Positions 48,531 to 59,639 of a DNA stretch of 64,000 nt are shown one piece after another (position 1 is the stretch's first letter; each line of letters opens with the position of its first letter). The stretch spans positions 1 to 64,000 of the forward strand of contig JAODTK010005781.1 in NCBI GenBank assembly GCA_026419785.1, in the 5' to 3' direction. A program made the position numbers and the translations under genes. Below the pieces are notes generated by a model. The model saw only the letters and a program-made list of their open reading frames with translations, was not told where the DNA came from and ran no database searches. The stretch comes from Sclerodactyla briareus. Its lineage: Eukaryota; Echinodermata; Holothuroidea; Dendrochirotida; Sclerodactylidae.

Positions 48531-48944
48531 TGTGGGTGTGTGTGTTTGTGTGTGATGTGTGTCGTGCGTGTGTGTGTGTGTGGTGTTGTGTGGGTGTGTT
48601 GGTGCGTGTGCGTGTGCGTGTATTCGTTTGTGACGGTGCCAATCGGGGACCTAGTTAACACTTCACTGTGCAACCGGGGACATGCTTGCAACCGGGGACT
48701 TTCCCTCGTTTAGTTTCACTCTGCAGATATTTATTCATGATGTTGCTCTACCGCCATTATTCACTTGGGGTAATAACATTCCCCTGAATAACTGAGTGTC
48801 CGAGTTATGCACTTTGTGTTGTGTTGTACTAAGCACTAACAATCCGGGGACTTTTGATTACTGTCAAGTGTAACTGTTCCCCTTTAGGACCAATGAAATG
48901 TATTTGTGTACGTGTGTGGGTGGGGGGGTGTTTTGGTATTCGTG

Positions 48945-48976
<32 letters not shown>

Positions 48977-49018
48977 TGGTGTGGATGTGGTGTGTGTGGT
49001 TGTGGTGTGTGTGACGGC
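48531..49018. repeat. two (TG)n arrays
   Basis: Interrupted TG repeats at 48531-48626 and 48908-49018, with G-rich interruptions. CA-type frames on the other strand are shadows. Confidence 0.9.
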
Positions 49019-49019
49019 C

Positions 49020-51320
49020 TGACATTGTAATCAGCTAAATCAGACATGCCTGGTTCGATCAAGGTGACTCTTTAGGTGTGCTTCTCATATGAGTACATGA
49101 CGCTTTTCAATCGCAGGCGTAGCAGGTCAAGTTGGTATGAAAGTGGAAACATTTGGGGGGAAATCTGATAGTTTTGGTACTTTTTCCTTTTAATCAGCGT
49201 CCACATGTTCTGGTGAGATCAATTCAAATTGGTGGGTATCTTCCCATGATGAGTACATGAATCGCAAGTGTTATTGTTGCGTATGGGGTTTTTTTTTCGG
49301 GGAAGTGGAAAAATCTGGTAGTCTTGGTCACTTTTCCTCGGTCTCCACTTATCAGAAAAATGCCAGGTAGTTTATACTATTGATCTCTCTCTGTCTGAGC
49401 ATATTCAATTGTCAACAGAATGAAGAAAATCAAATTTGGAGACGCACGTCCACCCTTAGACGATATTCAGTTTCGTCTATGAGTAGGGTCCAATGTTTTT
49501 GGCTCGAGTCAGACATGCCTGGTCCAGTCAAATTCGAACTTGTTACCTGTGTTCCCTGTGAGTTCACAAATGCTTTTGATTTTCATGCCCAGGAATCACC
49601 AGCTTTTTTAGCCTTCTTGTTGTCATTGAGCGCTGTCGTTGTCGGGTCTAGACCAGGACAGTCAATGATTCACTAGGTGGCAATGTGTGGCTTTCCTTAA
49701 CCTAACCCGCAATATTAAATCAAATAACTCAAATACAGAACGTTTTGCCACTTTGTTTCTATCTTCCTTCTCCAGGTTGTGGTATTGATGACGCTGCTGT
49801 CCGTGTGTTTACCCCGATCAACCGACACAAGCTGATTTTGAAATCCTGAGCTTCCGATTCGTCCCGGTTCTGCAAGTGCAAACAACACCGAGGTAGGTTC
49901 GGACGAACATTAGTAGTGACTCATTAGAATCCTTGCTAAGTCACCAACAGGCAGGGATTGCCCGTGATCAACTCTGTACCACAGTAATACCCAGCGGTTC
50001 AGGACAGTCACCGAAAATCGTAAATCTATTCGAAACTGTGGTGCAATTAGATAAACATGCTTATGTGTCTTGGGCATTTCACTGGGCAAATTACAATTGG
50101 TGAAGTATGATCCATGTCCATTAATGAATTTTCTGCTCACCCACACTCTAATCTATGTACAGTCTTGGGGTAATGACTCTACGGTTCACGCACACATGTC
50201 AGCTCTTCCACACTGAGGTTTGCTTTAATGAGTTATTTGAAGGTATGCCCTAATTATTTTTCGGTCGATTCACCGTCATTTTTTATTCCGTGACTGAAGT
50301 CAGGAATTCTGCAGCCATGCAGTGTTGTGTTGTGTGTATGTGTGATGTTGTATGTGGTGTATGTATGTGACGCCTAGCAGGGCATGTGAAGATCATGACT
50401 TGATCCCACCTGGATGGGGGAAGCTCATGTTTGGTATGTGGGTTCCCATATGAGTACAACGATCCCCATTTTTGGGATCAGTCAAAGGTTCTTAGGTCCT
50501 TAGAGTCAAGTCTGAACTCCTTGTGAAGCGGAGACGGCCAGAAGTGATTGTCCAATCCAGCTAAAATTTGGTATATAGCTTTCTTATGGGAGTACAAGCA
50601 CCTATTGTGTTGTTTGTTTTTTGTTTGTTTTTTTTTGTTGTTTTTCTTCACGGGGTCCAGTTAGAGAAAATTGGGATATTCTGATTTTTGGGGCTAATTC
50701 AGCTAGTTAACCAGACCTCACCTGGTGGAGAAGTTTCATACATGGTATGGTGAGTCCCCATACAGAGTACTACATGATCCCTATTGTATCGTGCAGACCA
50801 GGGGTTATTTAGGGAAAAATGAGGAAATTGGGAAAACTGGTTGTGCTGGTTCTGGCAATTTAGTTTTGAAAGAGCATACCCGATCACAACCTGGATGGAT
50901 TGAAGCTCATACTTGGCTGTGGGTTCCCCATTATGAGTACACGATCCCTATTATTTCCGGGTCGGGTCAGGTCATCTGAGTCATTAGAGGTCGAAGTCCT
51001 GAAAATCTTGTGAAAAGATGAGCCCATAATGCTAACCCGCTCAGGTGAAATTTGGTATGTGGCTCTCTTATGGAGTACAACACCCAATTGTTGTTATTGT
51101 TTTGTGTGTGTTGTTTTTTTTCAACCGGGTCCGTTTAGAGTTAAAATTGGTTATTGTTGATTTTGTATTGGCTTCTTTTAACCTAGTTAACAAGACCTCG
51201 CCTGGGTGGATGAAGTTCATACATGGCTGTGAGTTCCCCATAATGAGTACTACAACATATCCCTATGTAGATCTTGTGAGCAGTGAGTTGACAATGCTTA
51301 GCCTTTTGATTTTTTTTTTA
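49020..51320 (+). repeat. diverged intronic satellite S1, copy B array
   Basis: At least seven units with the GATGAAG-TCATA, GGTATG-GGTTCCCCAT and GAGTACA-CGATCCC core, for example near 49030, 49210, 49500, 50410, 50720, 50890 and 51210. Spacing is about 150-300 bp. Poly-T and GTTT runs separate some units. Confidence 0.75.
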
Positions 51321-51474
51321 ATTCCCTATTTACGATAAAGTGTTGTATTGGTTACGCCACCGACTCTTGTTTGCTGGTCCGATATAATGGAACGTTGTAC
51401 GTGTCAGAGTTACTGGTTAGTTGTAGAAGTTATTTATTCGGCCATATACTTCTGATTTTGATACTGATTTTCAG

Positions 51475-51695
51475 GTAATGGATCCCTAGTGAGTTGTTAT
51501 GTTGACGTCGATGACAGGGGGGTTCCGAATGCATTCAGGGTTGAGCAGCCTCGTATCCTACGATCGGTGGGTAACTCTTACCAGAGAGACAGAAAATGGC
51601 GCAGGGCCCCTCATGCTAGGATACCGAAAGTCGCCATATGGATCCTGTGAGTACACTGGAAGCTAATATACCAATCCCCTACAGATTGTTCCGGG
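51475..51695 (+). CDS. Ig-like domain exon, copy B
   Basis: The acceptor is TGATTTTCAG ending at 51474. Readable pieces are SLVSCYVDVDD (strand B cysteine), GVPNAFRV, DRWVTLTRETENGAGPLML and SPYGSCEYT, then IPIPY or NPLQIVPGDLNE near the end. Aligned with copy A, the GSCEYT/GSWYVH region fits a GTYTC-type strand F with an indel. The N-terminal half of the Ig is clear only from the pair. It should lie just outside the membrane. Confidence 0.6.
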
Positions 51696-52099
51696 TGATT
51701 TGAATGAGGTTATTGTTAAAGTCCAATATTAATGTAAATATGATGACTTTTTAGTACTTTCCTTTTTTATTACATTATGAGAGCCGAACACCAGAATCGA
51801 AATTCAGACGATTCGAGTATATACCGTAAGGCACGATCAGCTCATTACAAAAATTTTGCCTATTACATCACGAGGAGAACGCAACTGCCCGCTATAATAC
51901 AAAGTCAATATGGATCATGTACTCTTTGGAAGATCTTGTCGATAAACTATAGAGGGATCCAATATCAAGCAACAAAACTGCTCACAAGAGTCTAATCAGT
52001 CCCTTAGTGGAATACCTTCCTTTCTGCGTCTTTCTGTTATCATGGCGCAACAATGCGGCATTTACGGTGCTTGTATAGGGTTCGTGGGCGTCGTTTGCA

Positions 52100-52345
52100 T
52101 CGCCCCCCCCCCCCCCCCTCCGTGATGTCATGGATTCCACAAAGGTAATGCAATGCTAGCACATTACAATTTGGGGTGTTTGGTTTAATATGTCCTCTGT
52201 TCTCTTTCTTATTAGAGAATGGGGGTATTGTTATAGAGGAAACGCGACGACATGTTTAGGTTTTTAAACACTCCCTCGCACTATGTTGCCATCACTTTTG
52301 AATTCCTCAAAGTTTCCCCCCCCCCCCCTCTCTACTCTCTCTCCT
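52100..52345. repeat. poly-C and CT-rich intron tracts
   Basis: C runs of 16-17 (52102-52118) and about 13 (52316-52328), the latter followed by a CTCTCT tract; corresponding but shorter tracts are in copy A (14960-15000). Confidence 0.7.
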
Positions 52346-52479
52346 CTCTCTTCTCTCTCTCCTCACTTTCTGCTGTCTGTTTTTCTAAATATTAGCGATT
52401 TGTATTTTGCCATAAAGGCTACGAAAATACCATACTAAATATTCAGAATTATATAATACAATTCCCTGTTCTTTCACAG

Positions 52480-52678
52480 TGAGTGGCGAGTGCGGAGAAC
52501 CCTCCAGAATCCCGGAAAATGCGATTCACGGCAATTGTTCCAGCAAAAAATCATCGTCTCTCTGACCATTTCAGCCTGTCTCTTGGCTATGGGCGTTGCT
52601 CTAACTAGAGTCATGCGGCGACTCCACCAACATCAATATCATCAGGTAGATCAGCATGACAGCGTGGAATTAATTTAG
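52480..52678 (+). CDS. transmembrane and cytoplasmic-tail exon, copy B
   Basis: Acceptor TTCTTTCACAG ends at 52479. The frame from 52481 reads EWRVRRTLQNPGKCDSRQLF, then IIVSLTISACLLAMGVAL as the membrane helix, then TRVMRRLHQHQYHQ and VDQHDSVELI before a TAG at 52676-52678. Basic residues right after the helix obey the positive-inside rule. A GTAGAT after HQYHQ might be a donor, but the copy B frame stays open to the stop. The tail has one tyrosine and no ITAM or ITIM. Compare copy A at 15151, where the stop comes earlier. Confidence 0.65.
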
Positions 52679-53849
52679 CCGGAGATAGGCTTACTGTTCC
52701 GACCGGAAGATTACAACAATTTTTAAGTTTACCTCTTTGAAATGTACCATTGTGGTGAGGGATTTGTATAGTCAGGTTGTGGGAGGAAGGATTATGAGTA
52801 TCTACTTCGATCGTTGCTGCAATTATAGAGTGTTGTTAGGTACCCAGTGTCATCATCGTCGACAATTCAGCTTGTTTCAAGTTTTTTTAAACGCCATTAT
52901 GTTCCTCATGATGTACGACCCTCGTCAGCGAGTTTGATTTTAAACGGATCTGATCCTCGGGCGCCCGCCCTGCTTTTTTGGGCGTTTGAAAAAATTTGGC
53001 CTACTCAAATCTATTCCTACTATTCAACTATGCGGATAAACCCCTCTGAAGCCCTTTTATATCAAAAATTAGCACTCGCGTCAAAAACCGCATCCCAGGA
53101 AGAAACTCCCCTTGAACAACACCAAAATACCCACGGAAGGATCTACTCACAGACCCTTCACCTTGGACCTCGGCTGTGCGCCCGCCGACGTTCGCGACAG
53201 CACCCGTTCCGCCATACTCAAATGTACGACAGCCCCTCGCGCGACACTATCCCATAATCCCCGATCCCAACAAATTATTCCCGCACATATGCTGTGGAAT
53301 CTACTGCTCGCGTCGCGTCCGATTTCGCTTGGCACTTTCACAAACAAGTAAGAAAAATACTGACACACACAAAAACAAACCCGATTCTCTGCGATAGCCC
53401 CCACGTATCCTCCTATGGCGCCAGAAGCTATTCCCGCTCATGAATCCCAAGGCTTTCGACATCTTCAATGGTAAATAACCAAGAATTAAATTCGACAACC
53501 GATAAATTATAGCGCTGAATCATATCACGGTCACCCTTTGACCTAGTAACCGTTTTTCAAGATTGCTTTCCGTCTCTTCGTTCGTTTTCGTTGTTGTCTT
53601 TTCTTGTTTTTTGGTTTGTGGTCAGATTTGGGAACATATATTTCCCAACCTCCCTTCATAAAAACGGTAAATAAACAATTGGTCTTGCCAATTAAGAGGA
53701 GTCACATTCACACGTAGCATGTGTAATTGATTCAGTTAGGGACAATTACGAGAAATGCACTAATAAAACAGAGTCAAGCTAAAATAATGTTTAAACATGA
53801 ACATGATTTCTCAGATTTGTGGTTTCCAGACCTACCTACCATCACGAAT

Positions 53850-54585
53850 ACGGTACAAAAACATGCGATGAATTGATTTTTGTTCTCAAAGTGTGGTGAC
53901 AGTTTACAATAGGCCGTAATGATATAGCTATGGGGTGAATCTCGCCTGACCCATCAGCTGTTTAGTGGTGAGCATGCGCACTCACAACCGTGGAAAGTGT
54001 TTTCCACTTGATCACGTACACAGGCGTTAGGAAATCGAGTTTCATCACGGGTTCCTACCCATTTAAGCTCTTTCGGCAGATGGGTATGTGGAACCACATC
54101 AGGCATAATCAAGGATCTGAACAGTCATCGCATGCAAACCTGCAGTGTACACTAGTGCCTAGACTATTATATATTACATGGTTAGATCAAAATATATTCC
54201 AAAATATTATAACGTTTGGTAGATGAAATAAAAAAAAATATATATAAAATAATATATATAAAAAATATAGTCGGCACATTTCGCGAGAGTTTCAACTCTC
54301 GTGGCAACAAATCCATAGCCTGGCTCTACAGACAAGTATCATGAAGCCAACAGGAGGCTTTATTTTTCCACTTTTAAGGATCCATGATAAACATTCTATG
54401 AAATATTCGAATAGAAGGCAATGAAGAGAACGACGGTGGTTCCGACCTGTCTCAACAGCGAATAATGAATGTTTTACATGCATCACGGGAGGTGCTAAAT
54501 ACACTCTGAAACTCTAAAACCCACCATTTTCAGATTTTGTCCGGGAAAACGAACCGTACGCCAGTCCAGCGAAGAACCGTCAGGT
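53850..54585. other. gene-free stretch with AT repeat
   Basis: An A/TA-rich tract is at 54227-54268. No coding sequence recognised. Confidence 0.4.
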
Positions 54586-54589
54586 GGCT

Positions 54590-54775
54590 CAATGACGGCC
54601 TGTCGGTGGCCATCATCCGATGGGCCGCTGGCTGGCCGCCGATGGATCGATTATGAGTGGACTTCGGCGGCCAGCCGTCGGCCATGATCCGATGGGCCAC
54701 TGGTTGGCCGCCAGTGGGCCGCTTCCTAATGGCCAGTTATTGGCCAATCTCCGAGGACCACTGCAGGTCACTGCC
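54590..54775. repeat. GGCCGCCGATGG-type short repeat, copy 1
   Basis: Irregular units of about 20-40 bp: GATGGGCCGCTGGCTGGCCG, GATCCGATGGGCCACTGG and variants. GC-rich island in AT-rich surroundings. A related tract is at 59330-59490. Confidence 0.7.
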
Positions 54776-54779
54776 ACCA

Positions 54780-55470
54780 TATTTCACAGTTTTCCCCAGT
54801 TAGGCGAATTTGCAGACCCCCCACCTCCACCCACACACCTCGGCCCGCAGCAACTTGCTTCTCCAAGATGTTTGAATAGTGTGCTGCTTCCTATGCTCAC
54901 GTGCTTTGGTGTCGCCTGGTGACACAGGGATCGCGGGGTAGTAATAACACTATATAATGACTAGATATCCTAAGTTTTAAAGGACAACTGCAGGATAATT
55001 TATAAATAGACTGATATAATAGCTGATAAAACTGAATGCGTCAGTCCAAATGTAAGTTCATACGACGTCCCCGTTACAGAGTTATAGTCCTTGAATTTGT
55101 GTATGGGAAGCGTGGGTATTTTGCGCAAGATGGTAAGGCATCCCCATCATGCAATAATAATGGATGTTATACTTGCACAACCCTGCAAACCTTCTTTGTT
55201 TTACTATGAAATCAACATTATTTTCACTTCAAAAGATCTGTCTATGGGAAGATTGCTGTAGTGAGTTGGTAGTGTTGATGGGTACTTTGGTGGAGAAAGA
55301 CAGCAGAAAGTCTGTTGAATGTTGACTTTTCAACGAATGAAACAATGGAATACATACATAATTTCCCCGTGTTGTCCAAGTATGATGTCCCTGCGTATTG
55401 CGCAATTGGGATTCTCCCCGATTTCTCTGCCTAATGGTCCAACGTTGAAAGGCCAATAACTCCACATCGG
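54780..55470. other. gene-free stretch
   Basis: No recognised feature between the GC-rich repeat and the CUB-like exon. Confidence 0.35.
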
Positions 55471-55479
55471 AAAATTGCC

Positions 55480-55720
55480 TTGAAATTGGGTTTGACCTAT
55501 AATGCTATAGATACAGTTTTCCATTCTCCAAGATATCCTTTGTTGTATCCTAAGCCTGCCAGTTGTCGCTTGGAATACATATATACATTTGAAATTTACG
55601 ATGGTGACTGTGTCTGCGGACATCTCCGTAGTCAAGTGGTGATGAGACCTGAGGCCGAATGTTTCACCTCTTTACAGAGCGTTTTTAAATCATTCACGTT
55701 CCTAAGAGAAGCAAAAGAAA
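55480..55720 (+). CDS. CUB-like domain exon
   Basis: The donor is GTAAGT at 55721; the acceptor is unclear. It reads FHSPRYPLLYPKPASCRLEY, which fits the SP-x-YP-x-x-YP-x(4)-C start of CUB domains, then IYTFEIYDGDC, LRSQVVMRPEAECF and SVFKSFTFLREAKE. The rest of the domain (the D-x-V and F-x-S parts) is weak or in another exon. CUB domains mediate extracellular protein interactions and often sit beside CCP domains. Being on + about 3 kb after the membrane exon, it may begin another gene of the same array. A chance match is possible. Confidence 0.45.
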
Positions 55721-55729
55721 GTAAGTGGC

Positions 55730-58700
55730 TAAAACCAGTGGCAACAGCCTGTCCTTGCGTGGTCTCTTCCTCATCTTCTTTCGTAAAAGGTGTTCATTTT
55801 TGCCACAGTGGTCATTTTCCTGAACCCGTATGACAGTAATCCTTGGCTACACCCTGCCGAAGGTCGAAATCCGCCTATTCCTGCAAATCTAGGGGAGAGC
55901 AGGATTAGTTGGAACATTTTTCATGAAACTGTATTTGAAAAAAAAAAGACATGCCCTTTAGGAAACCATACATCCTCAACTTGGATGTATCACAAAATGC
56001 CGCCCAGAAAAATGTTGCCCTTCTCTATGGGCTTCGGAATGATTAAGTGAGAATGTGTTGGTGATAGGCGTTCCAACTAACCCCACCTACAGGGTTTGTT
56101 GGAACAACGGGTGGGGTCACATGTAGTACCAGTACTAGTTTTGTCTGTTCTCCGTGGGGGTAGCCTACCATTGGGCTCTGGGAGGATGACGTCCTGATGA
56201 GGTGTAGTTGTCTGTGTGTATATTAACAAGAAGAAAAAACCAATATAGAGTAGGAGTCTATCACATCATCCACAACTAAACAAATCCAGCACTTTTGCCC
56301 ACTTTTTGAACGTGCGGCGAGTTTGACGTGCGGCACGGTTTTGACGTGCGGCAATTGGTCTCGGCGAATTCACTTGGAGTTGAACCTGATCAATCATACC
56401 TATAACACATTGTTACTTGTGTTGGTATGCCTTTTACTAGGCATGATTGCCTAATGTATACCCATGTACTTGGATGTATGGGATTAACAATAATAAACAA
56501 GAGGCAATTCCCGATTTGCATATCTCATGCATCGGCATCCATGAAAATTGTCTTCAGGATTCAGAAACTTCATTTATTTGCATGAATTAATACTGCAGTG
56601 AATGCCTGGAATAGCTGTCTAAACATGCAGTTGTTGCAATAATAGTGAGCCGTGGAAGCGACGGGTCTAGATTCTGGTGCGAACCGTCCTGGGTCAAGTC
56701 TTCCAGGACTAGTTGGTTAAAATCAAGTCTTCTAGGGTTATCATATACTTCAGATCGCGGGGAGAAGGATCCATTTCTGGATAGTGAATGGGTGCAGCGA
56801 ATTTTTTGGCAGTCATTCTCCTAAAATATTTTGCCAAAATTGATTATAATTGGGCTACATTTCTTCCCGGGGTGTTCGGCCAACGAGGAGTGGGGGAGGG
56901 GATGGGGGAGGGGGGGGAGGAGAAAAGTAAGATAAAGAGAAGAAGAGGGAGGGTTTGTTTTGCCACGTTGGGGGGGTGGTGGAGTGGGAGGAGTAAGGTT
57001 ACCTCTAACTTTAGAGTGAGCGTCATAAAAGCAGGATTCCCCGTACAACGATTCTGAGATTATTCAATTTTTCCCAACTTCACTGGACCTTTTGGTGGGC
57101 AAGTTCACTATCATCTTCCGTGCTTTTCCCTTCGGCCATTTCCCGTCTGAGCTTTCATTTGACTCAGACTGTGCTGTCATTTGTTATGTCTTTTGAGGAA
57201 TAACACTGAATAAAGCAGCACACCACCTTTACACCTGAGTAGATCGCAGGTGTTCCCCTTCAATAAATAGACCCATTAATGTTTTAGCGTTTGTCCAAAA
57301 TGGGGGTTTAGCCTCCTAGCTGGATCCATCTGCCCTTATCGGAAGAAAACCATTTGCCGTGCCGTTGTATACATTTACATGAATCTGGCAGCAGTTTGAT
57401 GTATTTCTACCAAAATATCCACTGCTATTATGATGTGAGAGTTCATCCTGTGACAGCATGTCTGAAGGTTTCGCTAACTTCACGCCACTTCAAGCAGTCA
57501 TCGGCACGAAACATCACTGGTCAGGCTCCAGACTGAGTATAGAAATGGTGGGGTTGGTCGTTAGATCAAGACGGATGGTGAGTATACTGTAATAACTTGC
57601 TCCTGGGCTCAGAAAAAGGGTGTGCAGTGATAGGTTACCAGTGTATTTTTGGCCAATACCAAATTTGTGATTGAGGGAAAACACTCATGTGAGTTCATAG
57701 ACTTAGGGAGGCCTCGGCTATAGTATACTCGTTAAGTAGCCTAAGCCTAGGCCTTGGCTATTAGACTGTTGTTGAAAAGGGAATTCACACTGTTAGCTGT
57801 AGCATTAGCCAAGGCAGGCAAATGGATGATGGTGTAATCGCGACAGCCATGTTTTACATGGAGTATGAGATTAGGAGTTAGGGTTAAATTCCAATTCCAG
57901 AATCCCAAATCTTTTAGTACCAACACCTAAACATGAACCTCACTAACACCTTAGCGAGTGCGCCTCATTGCTGGACAAACCCCCCCCCCAGGACTTCCAT
58001 GGGCCACCCCACCACTGGGTACCCCTCAGTGGATAGTATTTAACCACAATATCGTTGACCATAAGCAAACCGTGCGATGGCAAACCATAAAAAGGCTATA
58101 TATAGGTGAAATGGTAAACTGACTACAATATCTCATCTGCCTTCGTGTAAAACACCGATGAGATATTAGAATTTTTTTATTTTTTGACTGTAGTTCATGG
58201 AGAAAATTTTTTCCAATCAAAAGGCAGTAAAAATATGCAACCAACCAAAACGTATTCCGGGCTTGCCAACGCGAGTTGATGTGCGGCGAGTTTTCCTTGC
58301 GGCGAGTGGACTCGCAATCTCAAGGAAGACTAGACTTCACTCATCGGTTTATCAACAGACCGCCTTTTCGCAAAAGACATGTTTTGCGGTGCACTGTGGG
58401 TAGGTTGTGAAGGGAGGCTGGGATATACTTCAGGGGGCAGTTGTGGGGGGGGGTCGCATGTATTGGGTAAAACTAATAAATTTCAATTATCTTCTCCGTG
58501 TTATATTCTTCAAAGCTCAGTATGTTGTCCCCAATTTTTTTTACATCTTCATTGTGACAAATCTGACTGAAATGTGTTATTTTTCGCCAGAGAAAATCAA
58601 TTTTTATTCGGCTTAAATTCCTTTCGGCTCTCCATAGATGGCCTACTTGAGTGGACCACAGTGCATTGCGAGAGGCTATTGGCAAAAAGGCTGATGTGGT

Positions 58701-59250
58701 AGAGTGTGTTCGGCGATCGGAAACCGGCCTCTTTGAGTAGTAAAAGAAGATTTTAGGCGTATTTCCTGCACTTCTTATGTGAAGTAGAAAGAGGAGAACA
58801 AAATATAAGAATTGATGGCTATCCACCAACAAATGAGTGAATATCGTGATTTTCTGGCTTGCTCCATTGACTGCTTACGCAAAGTGCCCCTAGCTATAGC
58901 CTAGTAGGCAGTAATCCGTTAGGTTCGGACTCTATCCACTACGTTAACCTTAACTGATTTAGCCTAGCCCTTTTCAGTGAACAATTCATATGATTGAATC
59001 CGAACCCACTCCTATTTCAGCACAACATTGTGAACTAAGCACTGGGAATATCAGCAATTGTGACAATCATACCTTCAGTATGGTGATTATTCAACTCTCC
59101 GATTCTTCGTTCAGAATAGTGTAGCTCTATATTCTCGCGAAATCGTCGTTATTTGCGGCAAACCTCGAACGAAAACACCGTTAGCTGAAACAAACGATCG
59201 GTTAATTGCACACAGTGCATGAACAGTGTATGTATGACATGCAACGACCT
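55730..59250. other. gene-free stretch
   Basis: Three nearby GTGCGGC words (56314-56352) recur as GTGCGGCGAG at 58281. G-rich tract at 56885-56920 and 56970-56990, C-run at 57980-57988. A 119-codon - frame (58473-58832) is not recognised. Confidence 0.35.
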
Positions 59251-59253
59251 ATC

Positions 59254-59277
59254 GTGCATGTACGTACGTACATGCAC
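59254..59277. repeat. perfect 24-bp palindrome
   Basis: GTGCATGTACGT is followed directly by its exact reverse complement. Related CAGTGCATG and GTATG words flank it. Confidence 0.9.
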
Positions 59278-59324
59278 TGTACTGCGAATACTGCGATTTG
59301 TTTTTGGCGCGTGAGGCAGAACTG

Positions 59325-59495
59325 GGGGACCTTCAGTGGACCGCTGCCGGCCAACCCTAATTAGTATAAGTGCGGGAAATGAAATGTGACTCGGGTGGTC
59401 CGCCGATGGACCGCCATCAAAGACCGGTGGCCGCTGTGGCCGATCAAAACTCGACGGGAGCCGCTGGCGGGCCGTCAGATTTTGCTGGCTGGGCT
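59325..59495. repeat. GGCCGCCGATGG-type short repeat, copy 2
   Basis: Words GGACCGCTGCCGGCC, GTCCGCCGATGGACCGCC and GGTGGCCGCTGTGGCCGAT match the tract at 54590-54775. Confidence 0.6.
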
Positions 59496-59639
59496 AGTAT
59501 CTCATTTGCCCATAACCCAAATGGGTTACGTAAAACTCAACCCCAAGAAATTCGGTCCAATTCCCTTCTGAACCAATTAGGCTAGCCTATGAGACAAATC
59601 GTTTCAGAGTGGAATTATATTATATATTATATCCCTTGT

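Larger units (their letters stand above)
47125..53835 (+). repeat. segmental duplication, copy B
   Basis: Counterpart of 11525-16340 with the same order of exons and introns. An additional 1.1 kb (about 47870-49010) with two TG arrays interrupts the first intron relative to copy A, and the satellite tract is longer. Similarity ends near the TTTCTCAGATTTGTG word at 53808. Confidence 0.85.

Noticed and set aside
48349..49062. open frames through the TG arrays
   Set aside because: Same reason: repeat-derived frames of THTH or VCVC type.
56788..57057. G-rich frame with EGMGEGGEEKSKIKRRR
   Set aside because: It derives from a purine tract; no conserved neighbour or splice signal.
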